Assembly (NCBI RefSeq): GCF_001544695.2
Contig: NZ_FCOM02000023.1
Coordinates: 1 to 64,000, forward strand
Origin: Caballeronia arvi
GTDB lineage: Bacteria; Pseudomonadota; Gammaproteobacteria; Burkholderiales; Burkholderiaceae
Reading direction: 5' to 3'
Length of the DNA stretch: 64,000 nt
Shown: positions 1 through 8,819 of the stretch, one piece after another
How the letters are laid out: the number at the start of each line of letters is the position of its first letter
Position numbering within the stretch: the first letter of the stretch is position 1
Program-made: the position numbers and the translations under genes
Notes under the pieces: model-generated
What the model was told of the DNA's origin: nothing
The model's input: only the letters and a program-made list of their open reading frames with translations
The model's database searches: none

Positions 1-545
1 GGCAATATACAAGTAACCAAAGAAAGCAGCTTCTCCCAGCCTAAGCACTTCATACCGGCCGCGGCACAGGCGATTGGGTGAATGGAACCCGGAGTAGCGA
101 GTGATCCCGTTTTTGAGCCGGGCGTGGACCGCGCACGGTCTGACAAGCCAGAACGTCTAGGGCGCTGGTTCAGCACGAAAGAGTTCCGGCACAGCGCTAC
201 GCGCTGCCGCGGGGTCTGCATGTGAAACCAACGGTGAGCGTAGCAAATACGCGGGCACCCGCAAACCCGATTGACCGGTCGGCCGCGAAGCGGGCTGGAG
301 CTGAATGGTGCTGAACCAGTGTGCTATGCGGTGCGAGGTGACAGACCGTGCGCGATCCAAGCCCGGTAAGGCCTTCGAGGGCACTCGCTACTCTGGGGGC
401 CATTAGGTCGATCGCCTGTGCCGCGGCCGGCGTGAAGTGCTTAGGCTGGGGAAAGCTGCTTTCTTTGGTGACTTTCTTTGCAGCAGCAAAGAAAGTTACC
501 CCCGCCCCGGGGAGGGGCGGTGCCAACAGACCGACATGAAATCAG
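1..545. repeat. Palindromic intergenic repeat, copy 1 (truncated at window edge)
   Basis: The outer parts are inverted copies of each other. Bases ~12-145 (CCAGCCTAAGCACTTC, then the sequence around GCGCACGGTCTGAC) return in reverse at ~342-460. The right arm carries the hairpin CTTTCTTTGC-AGCA-GCAAAGAAAG at 472-495. The left arm has lost that hairpin: positions 1-11 diverge just where it should begin. The central loop (~146-341) matches, in reverse complement, the loop of the complete copy at 57442-58077, so the two copies lie in opposite orientation. Short open frames here encode the recurrent peptide VTFFAAAKKVT and are artefacts of the repeat. There is no gene in this stretch. Confidence 0.8.
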
Positions 546-594
546 GATTCCATAGAAGCCCAGGCGAACCAACCAAACCCCACAGCAAACACCC

Positions 595-1569
595 GTGAAT
601 TTCATCCGTTCCCTGACCCTGCGCCAGCTACAAATCTTCGTGATAGCGAGCCGCTGTCCGAGCTTTGCCCGCGCGGCCGAGGAACTTCACCTGACGCAAC
701 CAGCGGTATCGATGCAAATTCGCCAGTTGGAAGACGCAATAGGCCTTCCACTTTTCGAACGTGTAGCGCGACGTCTCGCGCTGACAGAAGCCGGCGAACG
801 CCTATCGCACCACGCAAGCCGCATACTCGGCGAAATCAAAGACGCCGAAGACGCGATGATGTCCCTCACACAAGCCGACAGCGGCTCGATAGCCGTAAGC
901 ATCGTCAGCTCGGCGACGTACTTCGCGCCAAAACTCCTCGCGCTCTACTCGCAACAGTTCCCGAAAGTCGATGTGCATTTCTCCGTCGGCAATCGCGAGA
1001 CGCTCCTGCGATTACTTCAAGACAACGCAACCGATCTCGCCATCATGGGCCGGCCGCCGCCCGAACTCGGCACGACGGCCGAGCCGCTTGCCTATCATCC
1101 GCATGTGATCGTCGCGCCGCTGTCGCATCCATTGCGTCACGCGCGAGGCTTCGATCTGCAGGAACTCGCCAGCGATACATTCCTCCTGCGCGAGCCAGGT
1201 TCCGGCACGCGCGCCGTCGCGGAACATGTCTTTCGGCAAAACCTCTTCGTGCCCGCGCGCAGTGTCACGCTCGGCAGCAACGAAACGATCAAGCAAGCGG
1301 TCATGGCAGGCATGGGCGTCAGCCTCATTTCGCTGCACACGCTTTCGCTCGAATTGCGCACCGGCGAAATCGCCGTGCTCGACGTGAACGGCACGCCCGT
1401 CGAGCGAACCTGGCAACTCGTGCATTCGCGCTCGAAACAACTCTCGCCAACGTGTCTCGCATTTCGACGTTTCCTTCTCGAAAACGCCGAGCCATTCCTC
1501 GAACGCGAGTACGCGCCGTTCGGACTGCGCAGACCCAGGCGGCTCGCCGAAGCAGGCAGCGGCCGATGA
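595..1569 (+). CDS. LysR-family transcriptional regulator (CbbR/CysB-like)
   Basis: Encodes 324 aa from a GTG start. The N-terminal winged helix-turn-helix (residues ~7-65, with LTQPAVSMQIRQLE) is followed by a LysR substrate-binding domain (~95-300) with the typical GMGVSLIS segment. The overall look is that of the CbbR-like branch, but no Calvin-cycle genes are near. Its stop codon overlaps the ATG of the next gene (ATGA), so it is translationally coupled to the MBL/SoxYZ-like genes and probably regulates them; LysR regulators are more often divergent from their targets, so this is unusual. The effector is unknown. The family call is secure, the target is inference. Confidence 0.9.
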   Translation: MNFIRSLTLRQLQIFVIASRCPSFARAAEELHLTQPAVSMQIRQLEDAIGLPLFERVARRLALTEAGERLSHHASRILGEIKDAEDAMMSLTQADSGSIAVSIVSSATYFAPKLLALYSQQFPKVDVHFSVGNRETLLRLLQDNATDLAIMGRPPPELGTTAEPLAYHPHVIVAPLSHPLRHARGFDLQELASDTFLLREPGSGTRAVAEHVFRQNLFVPARSVTLGSNETIKQAVMAGMGVSLISLHTLSLELRTGEIAVLDVNGTPVERTWQLVHSRSKQLSPTCLAFRRFLLENAEPFLEREYAPFGLRRPRRLAEAGSGR

Positions 1570-2498
1570 CCGCCGCCCCGGCGTGGCGTCTTGCGGCGTT
1601 CGTCATACTGTTTGCATGCGCGGCCATCGCGTGTGGCGAGACCGCGCTTTCGATGACGCAAGTCGCGCCGGGCAATTACGCGCATCGCGGTCACGATGAC
1701 GTCGCGACGCGCGAGAACGGCGGCGATATCGCGAATGTGGGCTTCATCGTCGGCACGCGTTGCGTCGCGGTGATCGATACGGGCGGCACGCTCGCCGAAG
1801 GCCGCGCGTTGCGCGCCGCAATACGCGCGGTCACAGCGTTGCCGGTTTGCTATGTCATCAACACGCACATGCATCCGGATCATATCTTCGGCAATGCAGC
1901 ATTCAAGGACGATCATCCTCGATTCGTCGGCAGCAAGGCGCTTGCGCAGGCGGAAGCGGCGCGCGCGGATAACTACATGCGCGCGCTGAAGCGCGAATTG
2001 GGCGATGTGGCCGCAGGCAGCGAGATCGTTCCGCCGACCATGACGATCGACGGCAGCGGCAGCATCCATCTGGGCGGACGCACGCTCACGCTGCGCACAT
2101 GGAAAACCGCGCATACCAACAACGATTTGACGGTATACGATGAGAAGAGCGGCACGTTATGGACGGGCGATCTTTTATTCGCAGGCTGCATTCCTGTCGT
2201 CGATGGCAGCGTGGTCGGCTGGCTCGACGACATCGCACGCATTCGGCAGATGAATCCGCGTCATGTCGTGCCGGGGCACGGTCCGCTCGATCCGCCCTGG
2301 CCGCAATCGCTCGATGCCGAGGAACGTTATCTCGCCAATCTGGCGCGCGATGTGCGTGCGGCCATCAAGAAGGGCGAGACCATCCGGCAGGCCGTCGATA
2401 ACATCGGCCTCGACGAGAAGGACAAGTGGCTCCTGTACGACATCTATCACCGTCGCAACGTGACGGCCGCTTATGCGGAACTCGAGTGGGAGCAGTAG
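1566..2498 (+). CDS. Quinoprotein relay system zinc metallohydrolase 2-like (MBL fold)
   Basis: Encodes 310 aa. I use the ATG that overlaps the LysR stop; longer in-frame starts lie inside that gene. An N-terminal hydrophobic signal (~8-23) predicts export. The MBL zinc site is complete: HxHxDH as H101, H103, D105, H106 (THMHPDH), H183 (TAHTNND), D202 (TGDLLF) and H238 (PGHGP). This MBL subtype usually sits with quinoprotein (PQQ) alcohol dehydrogenases and SoxYZ-like carriers, and its periplasmic substrate is unknown. Here it precedes the SoxYZ-like gene by 19 bases and a degenerate paralogue of the same length. Function is by family and context only. Confidence 0.85.
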   Translation: MTAAPAWRLAAFVILFACAAIACGETALSMTQVAPGNYAHRGHDDVATRENGGDIANVGFIVGTRCVAVIDTGGTLAEGRALRAAIRAVTALPVCYVINTHMHPDHIFGNAAFKDDHPRFVGSKALAQAEAARADNYMRALKRELGDVAAGSEIVPPTMTIDGSGSIHLGGRTLTLRTWKTAHTNNDLTVYDEKSGTLWTGDLLFAGCIPVVDGSVVGWLDDIARIRQMNPRHVVPGHGPLDPPWPQSLDAEERYLANLARDVRAAIKKGETIRQAVDNIGLDEKDKWLLYDIYHRRNVTAAYAELEWEQ

Positions 2499-2517
2499 CG
2501 CAGCATCGGAGGGCATC

Positions 2518-3384
2518 ATGAAGACAGCATGGTCCGGCGTTCGCGTGACGACGATCGCGTGCCTCACGGCCGCGGCGCTCGCGCCTCATGTCGCGCAGGC
2601 GGCGCATCCCGAGGACGATCCCGACAAGGTGGCGCGCTGGCTCGACTTCAAGGAAGGCACGTTCAAGGGCCGCGCCATCGACACGCAAGGCGATGCGGTC
2701 ATCAAGTTCGATGCGCCCGCGCGCGCAGCGGATGCCGCCGTCGTGCCGATCGCCATCAATGCGCAATTTCCGCAGACGCCCGCGCATTACATCAAAAAGA
2801 TCTATCTCTTCATCGATGAAAATCCCGAGCCTTATGCGGGCTCGTTCGAGTTCACGCCGGAGTCGGGACTCGCGACGATCGAAACGCGCGTGCGCGTCGA
2901 AGACTACACGTTCATGCGCGTAATCGCGGAAACCAATGACGGCAAGCTCTATAGCGCGACTCGCTTCGTGAAGGCGTCGGGTGGCTGTTCCGCGCCCGCC
3001 GACAAGGACGAGGATGCAGCCGAACGCGCGGCGGGTCAGGTCAAGCTTCAGGCCGAAGGGAAGGCGGTCGCGGGCAAGCCCGAACTCGCGCAATTGATGG
3101 TGCGTCATCCGAATCGCACCGGCATGGCGATGAATCAGGTCACGCGTAACTACGCGACGGCGTACTTCATTCGCAAGGTATCGGTTACGTATGACGGCAA
3201 GCCGGTGATGACCGCGAACGTCAATTTCTCGATCAGCGAGAACCCGAATTTCCGCTTCTATTTCGTGCCGGGCGCAAACGGTGAGCTGAAGGCGCATGTC
3301 GAGGACACGAAGAACAAGCAGTGGGGCGGCGCGGTGGCGGTCAGTGCCCAGCCGGGCGGCGGGCAAACGTCGGCGATGAAATGA
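2518..3384 (+). CDS. Quinoprotein dehydrogenase-associated SoxYZ-like carrier protein
   Basis: Encodes 288 aa. The ATG at 2518 has a GGAGG ribosome binding site and gives a clean signal peptide ending near AQA (~28). The protein fuses a SoxY-like half (~30-160) and a SoxZ-like half (~185-285). The first half ends in GGC with C157, the place where SoxY carries sulfur substrates on its C-terminal GGCGG cysteine. The second half has the SoxZ-like immunoglobulin fold with HPNRTGM near its start. In the Sox system this pair is a periplasmic carrier; the fused form is known from quinoprotein loci, where its cargo has not been defined. It overlaps the next gene by four bases. Confidence 0.85.
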   Translation: MKTAWSGVRVTTIACLTAAALAPHVAQAAHPEDDPDKVARWLDFKEGTFKGRAIDTQGDAVIKFDAPARAADAAVVPIAINAQFPQTPAHYIKKIYLFIDENPEPYAGSFEFTPESGLATIETRVRVEDYTFMRVIAETNDGKLYSATRFVKASGGCSAPADKDEDAAERAAGQVKLQAEGKAVAGKPELAQLMVRHPNRTGMAMNQVTRNYATAYFIRKVSVTYDGKPVMTANVNFSISENPNFRFYFVPGANGELKAHVEDTKNKQWGGAVAVSAQPGGGQTSAMK

Positions 3385-4313
3385 CGCGGCGCTGTCTGCG
3401 ACTGCTTTTCTGTGCGCTGATTCTCGCGATAGGCGGACTCGCGCATGCGGCGATGAGCGGCATGCCCGCGCCTGTCGCGATCGCGCCGGGCGTGTATGTG
3501 TTCATCGGCGATAACGATGCGGTCGCACCGAAGAATCACGGCATCGTCGCGAACAATGGCTTCGTCGTCGGGCCGGATGGCGTGACGGTGATCGACAGCG
3601 GATCGTCCTATCGCTACGGCCGCGCGATGATCGAAGCGATCCGCAAGATCACGCCCTTGCCGGTAAAGCGCGTCATCATCACGCATCAGGCGCCCGAGTT
3701 CGTGTTCGGCGCCGCCGCGTTTCGCGACGACGGCGTGCCGATCCTCGCCCACGCGCGCGCCGCGCAACTGATCCGCGAGCGCTGTTCGATCTGCCTCGCG
3801 AATTTGCGCAAGACGCTCGGCGAAGATGAAATGGCCGGCTCGCGCGTGACCGTGCCCGATGAAACAGTGGACGGCACCACGGAGATCGAGAGCGGCGGAC
3901 GCAAGCTGCAATTGCTGTACTTCGGACCGGCAAGCACGCCAGGCGATCTCGCCGTGCTCGATACGCAAACCGGCGTGCTCTTTGCGGGCGGACTCGTATC
4001 GAACGGACGCATTCCCGAACTGCGCAACGAGCAGATTCCCGGCTGGCTCGCTGCGCTGGAACATCTTCGCGCGCTCGACCTGAAAACGGTGGTGCCCGGT
4101 TTCGGCGCACCGCTGCACGGCGACGGCATCATGCAGACGGGCGTCTATCTGCGCGAGCTGGATGCGTCGGTGAAGCGCGCTTATGAGAAAGGCATCGGCC
4201 TCACGGAAGCGATGCACACCGTTCAGGTGCCCGCATTCAGAAATTACAAGCTTTATGCGATCGCGCAGCCGCAGAACGTGCAGCGCATCTATCTGCAACT
4301 GGAAAAGCAGTGA
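3381..4313 (+). CDS. MBL-fold protein of quinoprotein relay type with all metal ligands lost (likely pseudoenzyme)
   Basis: Encodes 310 aa, the same length as the intact paralogue two genes upstream, with a signal peptide (~1-24). It starts at the ATG overlapping the SoxYZ-like stop. The fold is well conserved along its length, but each zinc position is replaced: HxHxDH reads H102-Q-A104-P-E106-F107, the next histidine is S185 (PASTPGD), the aspartate is G204 (FAGGLV), and the last histidine is F241 (VPGFGAP). The frame is intact and the surrounding sequence is not decayed, so this looks like a maintained non-catalytic protein and not a broken gene. A binding or scaffold role for the carrier is inference. 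Confidence 0.8.
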   Translation: MTRRCLRLLFCALILAIGGLAHAAMSGMPAPVAIAPGVYVFIGDNDAVAPKNHGIVANNGFVVGPDGVTVIDSGSSYRYGRAMIEAIRKITPLPVKRVIITHQAPEFVFGAAAFRDDGVPILAHARAAQLIRERCSICLANLRKTLGEDEMAGSRVTVPDETVDGTTEIESGGRKLQLLYFGPASTPGDLAVLDTQTGVLFAGGLVSNGRIPELRNEQIPGWLAALEHLRALDLKTVVPGFGAPLHGDGIMQTGVYLRELDASVKRAYEKGIGLTEAMHTVQVPAFRNYKLYAIAQPQNVQRIYLQLEKQ

Positions 4314-4366
4314 CGTGTTGACGAACGATCCTTCTAAACGCCGTACAACCACCAGGAGACACCACG

Positions 4367-4675
4367 ATGGCCCAGATCGTAGCGCTATACAAAAATCCGC
4401 CCGACACGAAGGCATTCGACGATTACTACGCGTCGACGCATGTACCGCTCGCGAAGACGCTGCCGGGCCTGCGGCGCTATGAGATCAGCACGGGGCCTGT
4501 GGCTGCGGCGTCGGGCGATTCGCCGTATCACCTCGTCGCGCTGCTGGAATTCGATTCGCTCGAAGCGATCCAGACGGCGCTCGGTTCGCCCGAAGGACAG
4601 AAGACCGCCGCCGATCTCGCCAACTTCGCGCAAGCGGGCGTCGAACTGCTGATGTTCGATACGAAAGACGCCTGA
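4367..4675 (+). CDS. EthD-family small protein
   Basis: Encodes 102 aa with a good GGAG site 10 bases before the ATG. It shows the EthD/dimeric alpha-beta barrel pattern: N-terminal VALYKNPPD, the YYASTHVPLAKTLPGL segment, and a C-terminal strand ending VELLMFD. EthD proteins are small ferredoxin-like barrels found near oxidation genes; their exact reaction is unknown here. It follows the MBL paralogue by 53 bases and may be the last gene of that operon. Confidence 0.8.
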   Translation: MAQIVALYKNPPDTKAFDDYYASTHVPLAKTLPGLRRYEISTGPVAAASGDSPYHLVALLEFDSLEAIQTALGSPEGQKTAADLANFAQAGVELLMFDTKDA

Positions 4676-4753
4676 CCGCTTTCCACGCCTTCGGGGATGC
4701 CCGCGCCTCCCCGAAAGCACAAAACCCGCATCGTCGAAGGGAGATGCCGTGCG

Positions 4754-4802
4754 GTTTTGTATCCATCGATATAGAATACGTTTTGTATCAGCCGATATAG
4801 AA
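4754..4802. promoter_or_regulatory. Tandem 23-bp direct repeat, probable TetR operator pair
   Basis: Two copies of GTTTTGTATC-N3-CGATATAGAA lie at 4754-4776 and 4780-4802, 26 bases apart start to start, differing only in three central bases (CAT versus AGC). Each contains the dyad TGTATC-N4-GATATA, so the pair reads as two palindromic operator sites on nearly the same face of the helix. They end 31 bases before the TetR-family start codon, which suggests autoregulation and control of the MFS gene that follows. Confidence 0.7.
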
Positions 4803-4833
4803 CGTCGGCGCACACTATCGATGGAGTTCGATC

Positions 4834-5433
4834 ATGGCGCGACCGCGCAATTTCGACGAATACAGCGTGCTGGACGCCGTTGCCGACGCATTCTGGATGC
4901 ACGGCTACGACGGCACGTCCACACGCGATCTCGTGCAATGCACGGGCCTCACACAGCCGAGCCTCTATAACGCTTTCGGCGACAAGCGTGCGCTCTTTCT
5001 GCGCGCACTCGATCACTATCTCGAGAACACATTGCGCGAGCGCATACAGCGGCTCGAATCGTCGATGATGCCGTCTCGCGCAATCACCGCGTTCTTTCGC
5101 GAGATCGTCGAGCGCTCGGTGTCCGACGAGCATCGGCGCGGCTGCATGCTGGTGAACGCGGCGCTTGGCGCATCGCCGGAAGACGAAGAATTCCGGGGGC
5201 TCATCGCCGAGGAAGTGTCGCTGATGCGCGCGTTCTTCGAGCGCTGCATGAAAGCCGGCCTGAAAAGCGGCGACATCGAGCGCGTGATGCCCGCCGAGGC
5301 CGCTGCGACCAGTCTTCTCGCCGTGCTTCTGGGCGTGCGCGTGCTCGCGCGCGTCGATCCGAAGCCCGCGTTGCTGACCGGCGCGGTTGCACCCACGCTT
5401 GCCATGCTGAAACTTCCGCCGCTCTCGGGCTGA
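4834..5433 (+). CDS. TetR/AcrR-family transcriptional regulator
   Basis: Encodes 199 aa, a usual length. The N-terminal TetR helix-turn-helix (~10-55) contains GYDGTSTRDLVQCTGLTQPS followed by LYNAFGDKRAL. The C-terminal ligand domain resembles the TetR_C family with RRGCMLVNAALG. The tandem operator-like repeats just upstream and an MFS transporter 86 bases downstream on the same strand point to a repressor that controls itself and the exporter. The ligand is unknown. Confidence 0.9.
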   Translation: MARPRNFDEYSVLDAVADAFWMHGYDGTSTRDLVQCTGLTQPSLYNAFGDKRALFLRALDHYLENTLRERIQRLESSMMPSRAITAFFREIVERSVSDEHRRGCMLVNAALGASPEDEEFRGLIAEEVSLMRAFFERCMKAGLKSGDIERVMPAEAAATSLLAVLLGVRVLARVDPKPALLTGAVAPTLAMLKLPPLSG

Positions 5434-5519
5434 GCGCCGGCAAACGCTAAGTCCTTCACACCCTTCACGTCACGTCGTCCGGCCGCGTGCTGCTGCGCAC
5501 GGCCGCGGGAGCTTTCATC

Positions 5520-6743
5520 ATGTCGGATCAAACGATATCGGCCACACGCGCCGATCAGCACGCTTCACTCGATGCCCGCACGATCTTCGCCATGCTCGCG
5601 GGCTTTTGCGCGAGCCTCGTTGCGATAGGTCTCGCGCGCTTTGCTTATACGCCGCTCATTCCGCCGCTCATCGAAGCGCACTGGTTCACGTCGTCGCAAG
5701 CGGTGACGCTCGGCGCGGCGAATTTCGCAGGCTATTTCGCGGGTGCGCTCTTCGGGCGCTCCATCGCCAACGCGCTCACGAACCGCCACGCACTGCGCCT
5801 TCTCATGGCGATGGCGACGGCTGCATTCTTCGCCTGTGCGTTTCCCTTGTCGATAGCATGGTTCTTCGCGTGGCGCTTTCTGTCGGGGCTTTCGGGCGGC
5901 GCGATCATGGTGCTCGTCGCGACGACGATCCTGCCGCATATCCCACCCGCGCGGCGGGGCTTCGCGAGCGGCATGATCTTTCTCGGGTTGGGCTTCGGCA
6001 TTGCGGCATCGGGCACGCTGATTCCGAAGCTCATGCATTACGGCTTGCACACTACGTGGATGGGTCTCGGCGTGTTCTCGCTCGTGCTCACGGCGATGTC
6101 GTGGTTCGGCTGGCCCGCGTCGCATCCTCCCGCTGCGGCCCCGCAACACGCGTCGGCGCACGCGGGCGCGCATCACGGCATGCGGCTACGCCTTCTCTAT
6201 GCGCAATACGCGGCGAATGCGCTCGGCCTCGTGCCCGTGATGATCCTGCTCGTCGATTGCATCGCGCGCGGCTATGGGCGTGGCGCGGCCGTGGGCGCGA
6301 GCTACTGGGTGCTGTATGGGGTCGCGGCGATCTTCGGGCCGCTCATCTGCGGCAACGCTGGCGATCGCATCGGCTTCGGCATGGCGTACCGCTTCGCACT
6401 GCTGTTGCAGGCATGCGCGGCGGCGCTGCTGGCGCTATCGGCGAATCCGTATGCGATCGCCGTCGCGACGGTCGCGCTCGGCGTCTCGACGACGGGCATC
6501 GTCCCGCTTGCGCTCGGGCGCGTGCATGAGCTGCTCCCGCACGATCACACCGGGCAGCGCGCCGCATGGAGTCGGGCGACGTCGGCGTTCGCGCTATGTC
6601 AGGCGCTTGCGGGATACGGCTATTCGTTTCTGTTCTCGCACACGCATAACAATTACGCGTTGATCTTCGCGTGCGGCGCGTGCGCGCTCGCGGCCGCCTT
6701 TATCGCGGATCTCGTCGTGAATCGCGAGCGCGTAAAGGCCTAG
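5520..6743 (+). CDS. YbfB/YjiJ-family MFS transporter
   Basis: Encodes 407 aa from the ATG at 5520; an in-frame GTG at 5487 is possible but has no better ribosome site. About twelve hydrophobic helices are visible. The signature GLARFAYTPLIPPLI in helix 1 (~38-52) is that of the YbfB/YjiJ branch of the major facilitator superfamily, whose substrates are not known. The gene follows the TetR regulator and is probably its target. Its stop overlaps the stop of the convergent membrane gene in the palindrome CTAG at 6740-6743. Confidence 0.88.
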   Translation: MSDQTISATRADQHASLDARTIFAMLAGFCASLVAIGLARFAYTPLIPPLIEAHWFTSSQAVTLGAANFAGYFAGALFGRSIANALTNRHALRLLMAMATAAFFACAFPLSIAWFFAWRFLSGLSGGAIMVLVATTILPHIPPARRGFASGMIFLGLGFGIAASGTLIPKLMHYGLHTTWMGLGVFSLVLTAMSWFGWPASHPPAAAPQHASAHAGAHHGMRLRLLYAQYAANALGLVPVMILLVDCIARGYGRGAAVGASYWVLYGVAAIFGPLICGNAGDRIGFGMAYRFALLLQACAAALLALSANPYAIAVATVALGVSTTGIVPLALGRVHELLPHDHTGQRAAWSRATSAFALCQALAGYGYSFLFSHTHNNYALIFACGACALAAAFIADLVVNRERVKA

Positions 6744-7483
6744 TCGATGCGTCCGGACGAAGAATCGCGCGATTCGACCTCCGGATCGGCGACGCTCAAA
6801 TCCTCGCGTCGATGATTGATCACGAGAAACACGCTCATCAACACGACAAATGCAATGACGAGCATTGCGGCATTGACGAGCACGCGCTCATAACCCAGTT
6901 CCGTAACGTTGATGAACGGATAGGGATAGAAGTCGGACAGCCTGCCGCGCCATAGCGTGATGGAAAGATAAGTGAGCGGATAGACGAGCCAGAATGCGCA
7001 TCGCCGCCATGACAGATGAAAGCGCGGCACGAAAAGGAACCAGTACAACGCGGCAAGCGCGGGCACGACCGTATGCAGCGATTCATTGACCAGCGCTCGA
7101 TAACCCGACGGCGTCCACAGATAGCGCAGCAATGCGTTATAGGCGATCCCGACGAACACGATATAGACGACTACCGCGGTTATGACGGTCGGCTTGCGAA
7201 AGAAGCGCGCGAGCGGGAATTGCGCGCGCGTCGCGACGCAGGTGAAACAGAACGCCGTGAGCAGCACCGTCACGTTCGTCAGATAGCTGCTCATGCGCGC
7301 GAGGCCATCGAACACGGTGTAGCCGCGATTGACGAGGCGCGCGACGGTGATATCCGTTTGCGCGGCGAACGCGAGCCACGCGATCATCGCGATGGCGGCA
7401 GCGACGGCGAGTGACGCGGTGCTCGGTGTATGAAGCGGCAATTCAGACTCTTGCCGCGCGTGTGGGAGAGGTGCATTCGACAT
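6740..7483 (-). CDS. Pr6Pr-family integral membrane protein
   Basis: Encodes 247 aa with six predicted membrane helices (from ~25 to ~225). Family-like segments include FTILTNV-like SSYLTNVTVLL near 66, NESLHTVVPALAALYWFLF and the FYPYPFINV region. Pr6Pr proteins are bacterial relatives of FAR-17a/AIG1 membrane proteins and have no assigned function. The gene is convergent with the MFS transporter and sits downstream of a hairpin terminator of the fdhA transcript, so it probably has its own promoter in 7484-7510. Confidence 0.8.
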   Translation of the reverse strand: MSNAPLPHARQESELPLHTPSTASLAVAAAIAMIAWLAFAAQTDITVARLVNRGYTVFDGLARMSSYLTNVTVLLTAFCFTCVATRAQFPLARFFRKPTVITAVVVYIVFVGIAYNALLRYLWTPSGYRALVNESLHTVVPALAALYWFLFVPRFHLSWRRCAFWLVYPLTYLSITLWRGRLSDFYPYPFINVTELGYERVLVNAAMLVIAFVVLMSVFLVINHRREDLSVADPEVESRDSSSGRID

Positions 7484-7512
7484 CTCGCCATTTTAGCGAT
7501 CATCGCTAAAGC

Positions 7513-7543
7513 GAAAGCGCCCGCATCGAATGCGGGCGCTTTC
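7513..7543 (-). terminator. Hairpin terminator after fdhA
   Basis: A perfect 14-base inverted repeat, GAAAGCGCCCGCAT with loop CGA and its complement, lies 23 bases beyond the fdhA stop on the minus strand. Its ends carry short A and T runs (CTTTC). It separates the fdhA operon from the Pr6Pr gene. Confidence 0.7.
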
Positions 7544-7565
7544 ATTGCCGAACCAGGCGCGTATG

Positions 7566-8768
7566 TCAGGCAGCCGCCAGCAAGCTGCCATGCGGATCGA
7601 TGACGAATTTCTTCGGCACGCCCGAATCGAATTCGGCGTAGCCGCCGGGCGCGTGATCGAGTTTGATGACCGTCACGTTGACCACTTCAGCAATATTCAG
7701 CCGGTCCCAGAGAATGGCTTGCATCAGATTCCGGTTGTACTTCATCACGGGCGTTTGTCCGGTGAAGAACGAATGCGACTTCGCCCAGCCAAGGCCGAAA
7801 CGCACCGAGAGACTGCCGTGTTTCGCGGCCGCATCGGTGGCGCCGGGATCATCGGTCACATAGAGGCCCGGAATGCCGATCTTGCCTGCGGCCCGCGTGA
7901 CTTCCATCAGCGAGTTGAGCACGGTGGCCGGCGCTTCGGCCTGCGAGCCCGAGTGACCATGACCGCGCGCTTCGAAGCCGACGCAATCGATCGCGCAATC
8001 GACTTCGGGCTCGCCGAGCAGTTCGGCGATCTGTTCGGCAAGCGATGCATCCTTGGAAAGATCGACGGTCTCGAAGCCGACGTTGCGGGCGTGCTCAAGA
8101 CGCGTCGGATTCACGTCGCCGACGATGGTGACGGCCGCGCCGAGCAGTCTTGCTGACGCGGCCGCCGCGAGACCCACAGGGCCCGCGCCCGCGATATAAA
8201 CGGTCGAGCCCGGTCCGACGCCAGCCGTCACCGCGCCGTGATAACCAGTCGGCAGAATGTCGGAGAGGCACGTGAGATCGCGAATCTTCGCCATCGCACG
8301 ATCGCGGTCGGGAAATTTCAGCAGATTGAAGTCGGCATACGGCACCATGACGTATTCGGCCTGACCTCCGATCCAGCCGCCCATGTCGACATAGCCATAC
8401 GCGCCACCAGCGCGCGCCGGATTCACGTTCAGACAGACGCCGGTGTTCTGCGCCTTGCACATCGGACAACGGCCGCACGCCACGTTGAACGGCACGGACA
8501 CGAGATCACCCTTTTGCAGCGTCGTCACGTCGGTGCCGACTTCGATCACTTCGCCGGTGATTTCATGCCCGAGCACGAGTCCCGAGGGCGCGGTCGTTCT
8601 GCCTCGGACCATATGCTGATCCGAGCCGCAGATATTCGTGGCGACCACTTTCAGTATCACGCCATGATTGGCCTTGCGGCCGGCAGGGTCCACCAGTTCC
8701 GGAAACGCGATGCTGCGCACTTCGACCTTTCCGGGACCTACATAAACGACTCCACGATTGCCTGACAT
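7566..8768 (-). CDS. fdhA: Formaldehyde dehydrogenase, glutathione-independent
   Basis: Encodes 400 aa, the usual length. It is a zinc medium-chain dehydrogenase with NICGSDQHM near the catalytic zinc (~47-53), GHEITGEV, the structural-zinc cysteine cluster CGRCPMCKAQNTGVC (~98-112), and the nucleotide-binding glycine run AGAGPVGLAAAASA (~195). It oxidises formaldehyde to formate with NAD. In betaine and sarcosine catabolism this enzyme removes formaldehyde released by N-demethylation, which fits its neighbours. It lies 51 bases downstream of the M24 gene and is probably expressed with it from the conserved promoter at 10134-10201. Confidence 0.92.
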   Translation of the reverse strand: MSGNRGVVYVGPGKVEVRSIAFPELVDPAGRKANHGVILKVVATNICGSDQHMVRGRTTAPSGLVLGHEITGEVIEVGTDVTTLQKGDLVSVPFNVACGRCPMCKAQNTGVCLNVNPARAGGAYGYVDMGGWIGGQAEYVMVPYADFNLLKFPDRDRAMAKIRDLTCLSDILPTGYHGAVTAGVGPGSTVYIAGAGPVGLAAAASARLLGAAVTIVGDVNPTRLEHARNVGFETVDLSKDASLAEQIAELLGEPEVDCAIDCVGFEARGHGHSGSQAEAPATVLNSLMEVTRAAGKIGIPGLYVTDDPGATDAAAKHGSLSVRFGLGWAKSHSFFTGQTPVMKYNRNLMQAILWDRLNIAEVVNVTVIKLDHAPGGYAEFDSGVPKKFVIDPHGSLLAAA

Positions 8769-8819
8769 TCTGTCTCCCGATGTAATGCGATATTGGACAA
8801 GCAGGTGTTGCGATAACGC

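Noticed and set aside
197..526. Open frame encoding a protein with VTFFAAAKKVT, also near 57315-57605 and 57866-58171
   Set aside because: The peptide is the translation of the CTTTCTTTGC hairpin of the palindromic repeat and appears in several frames; no ribosome site or conserved fold.
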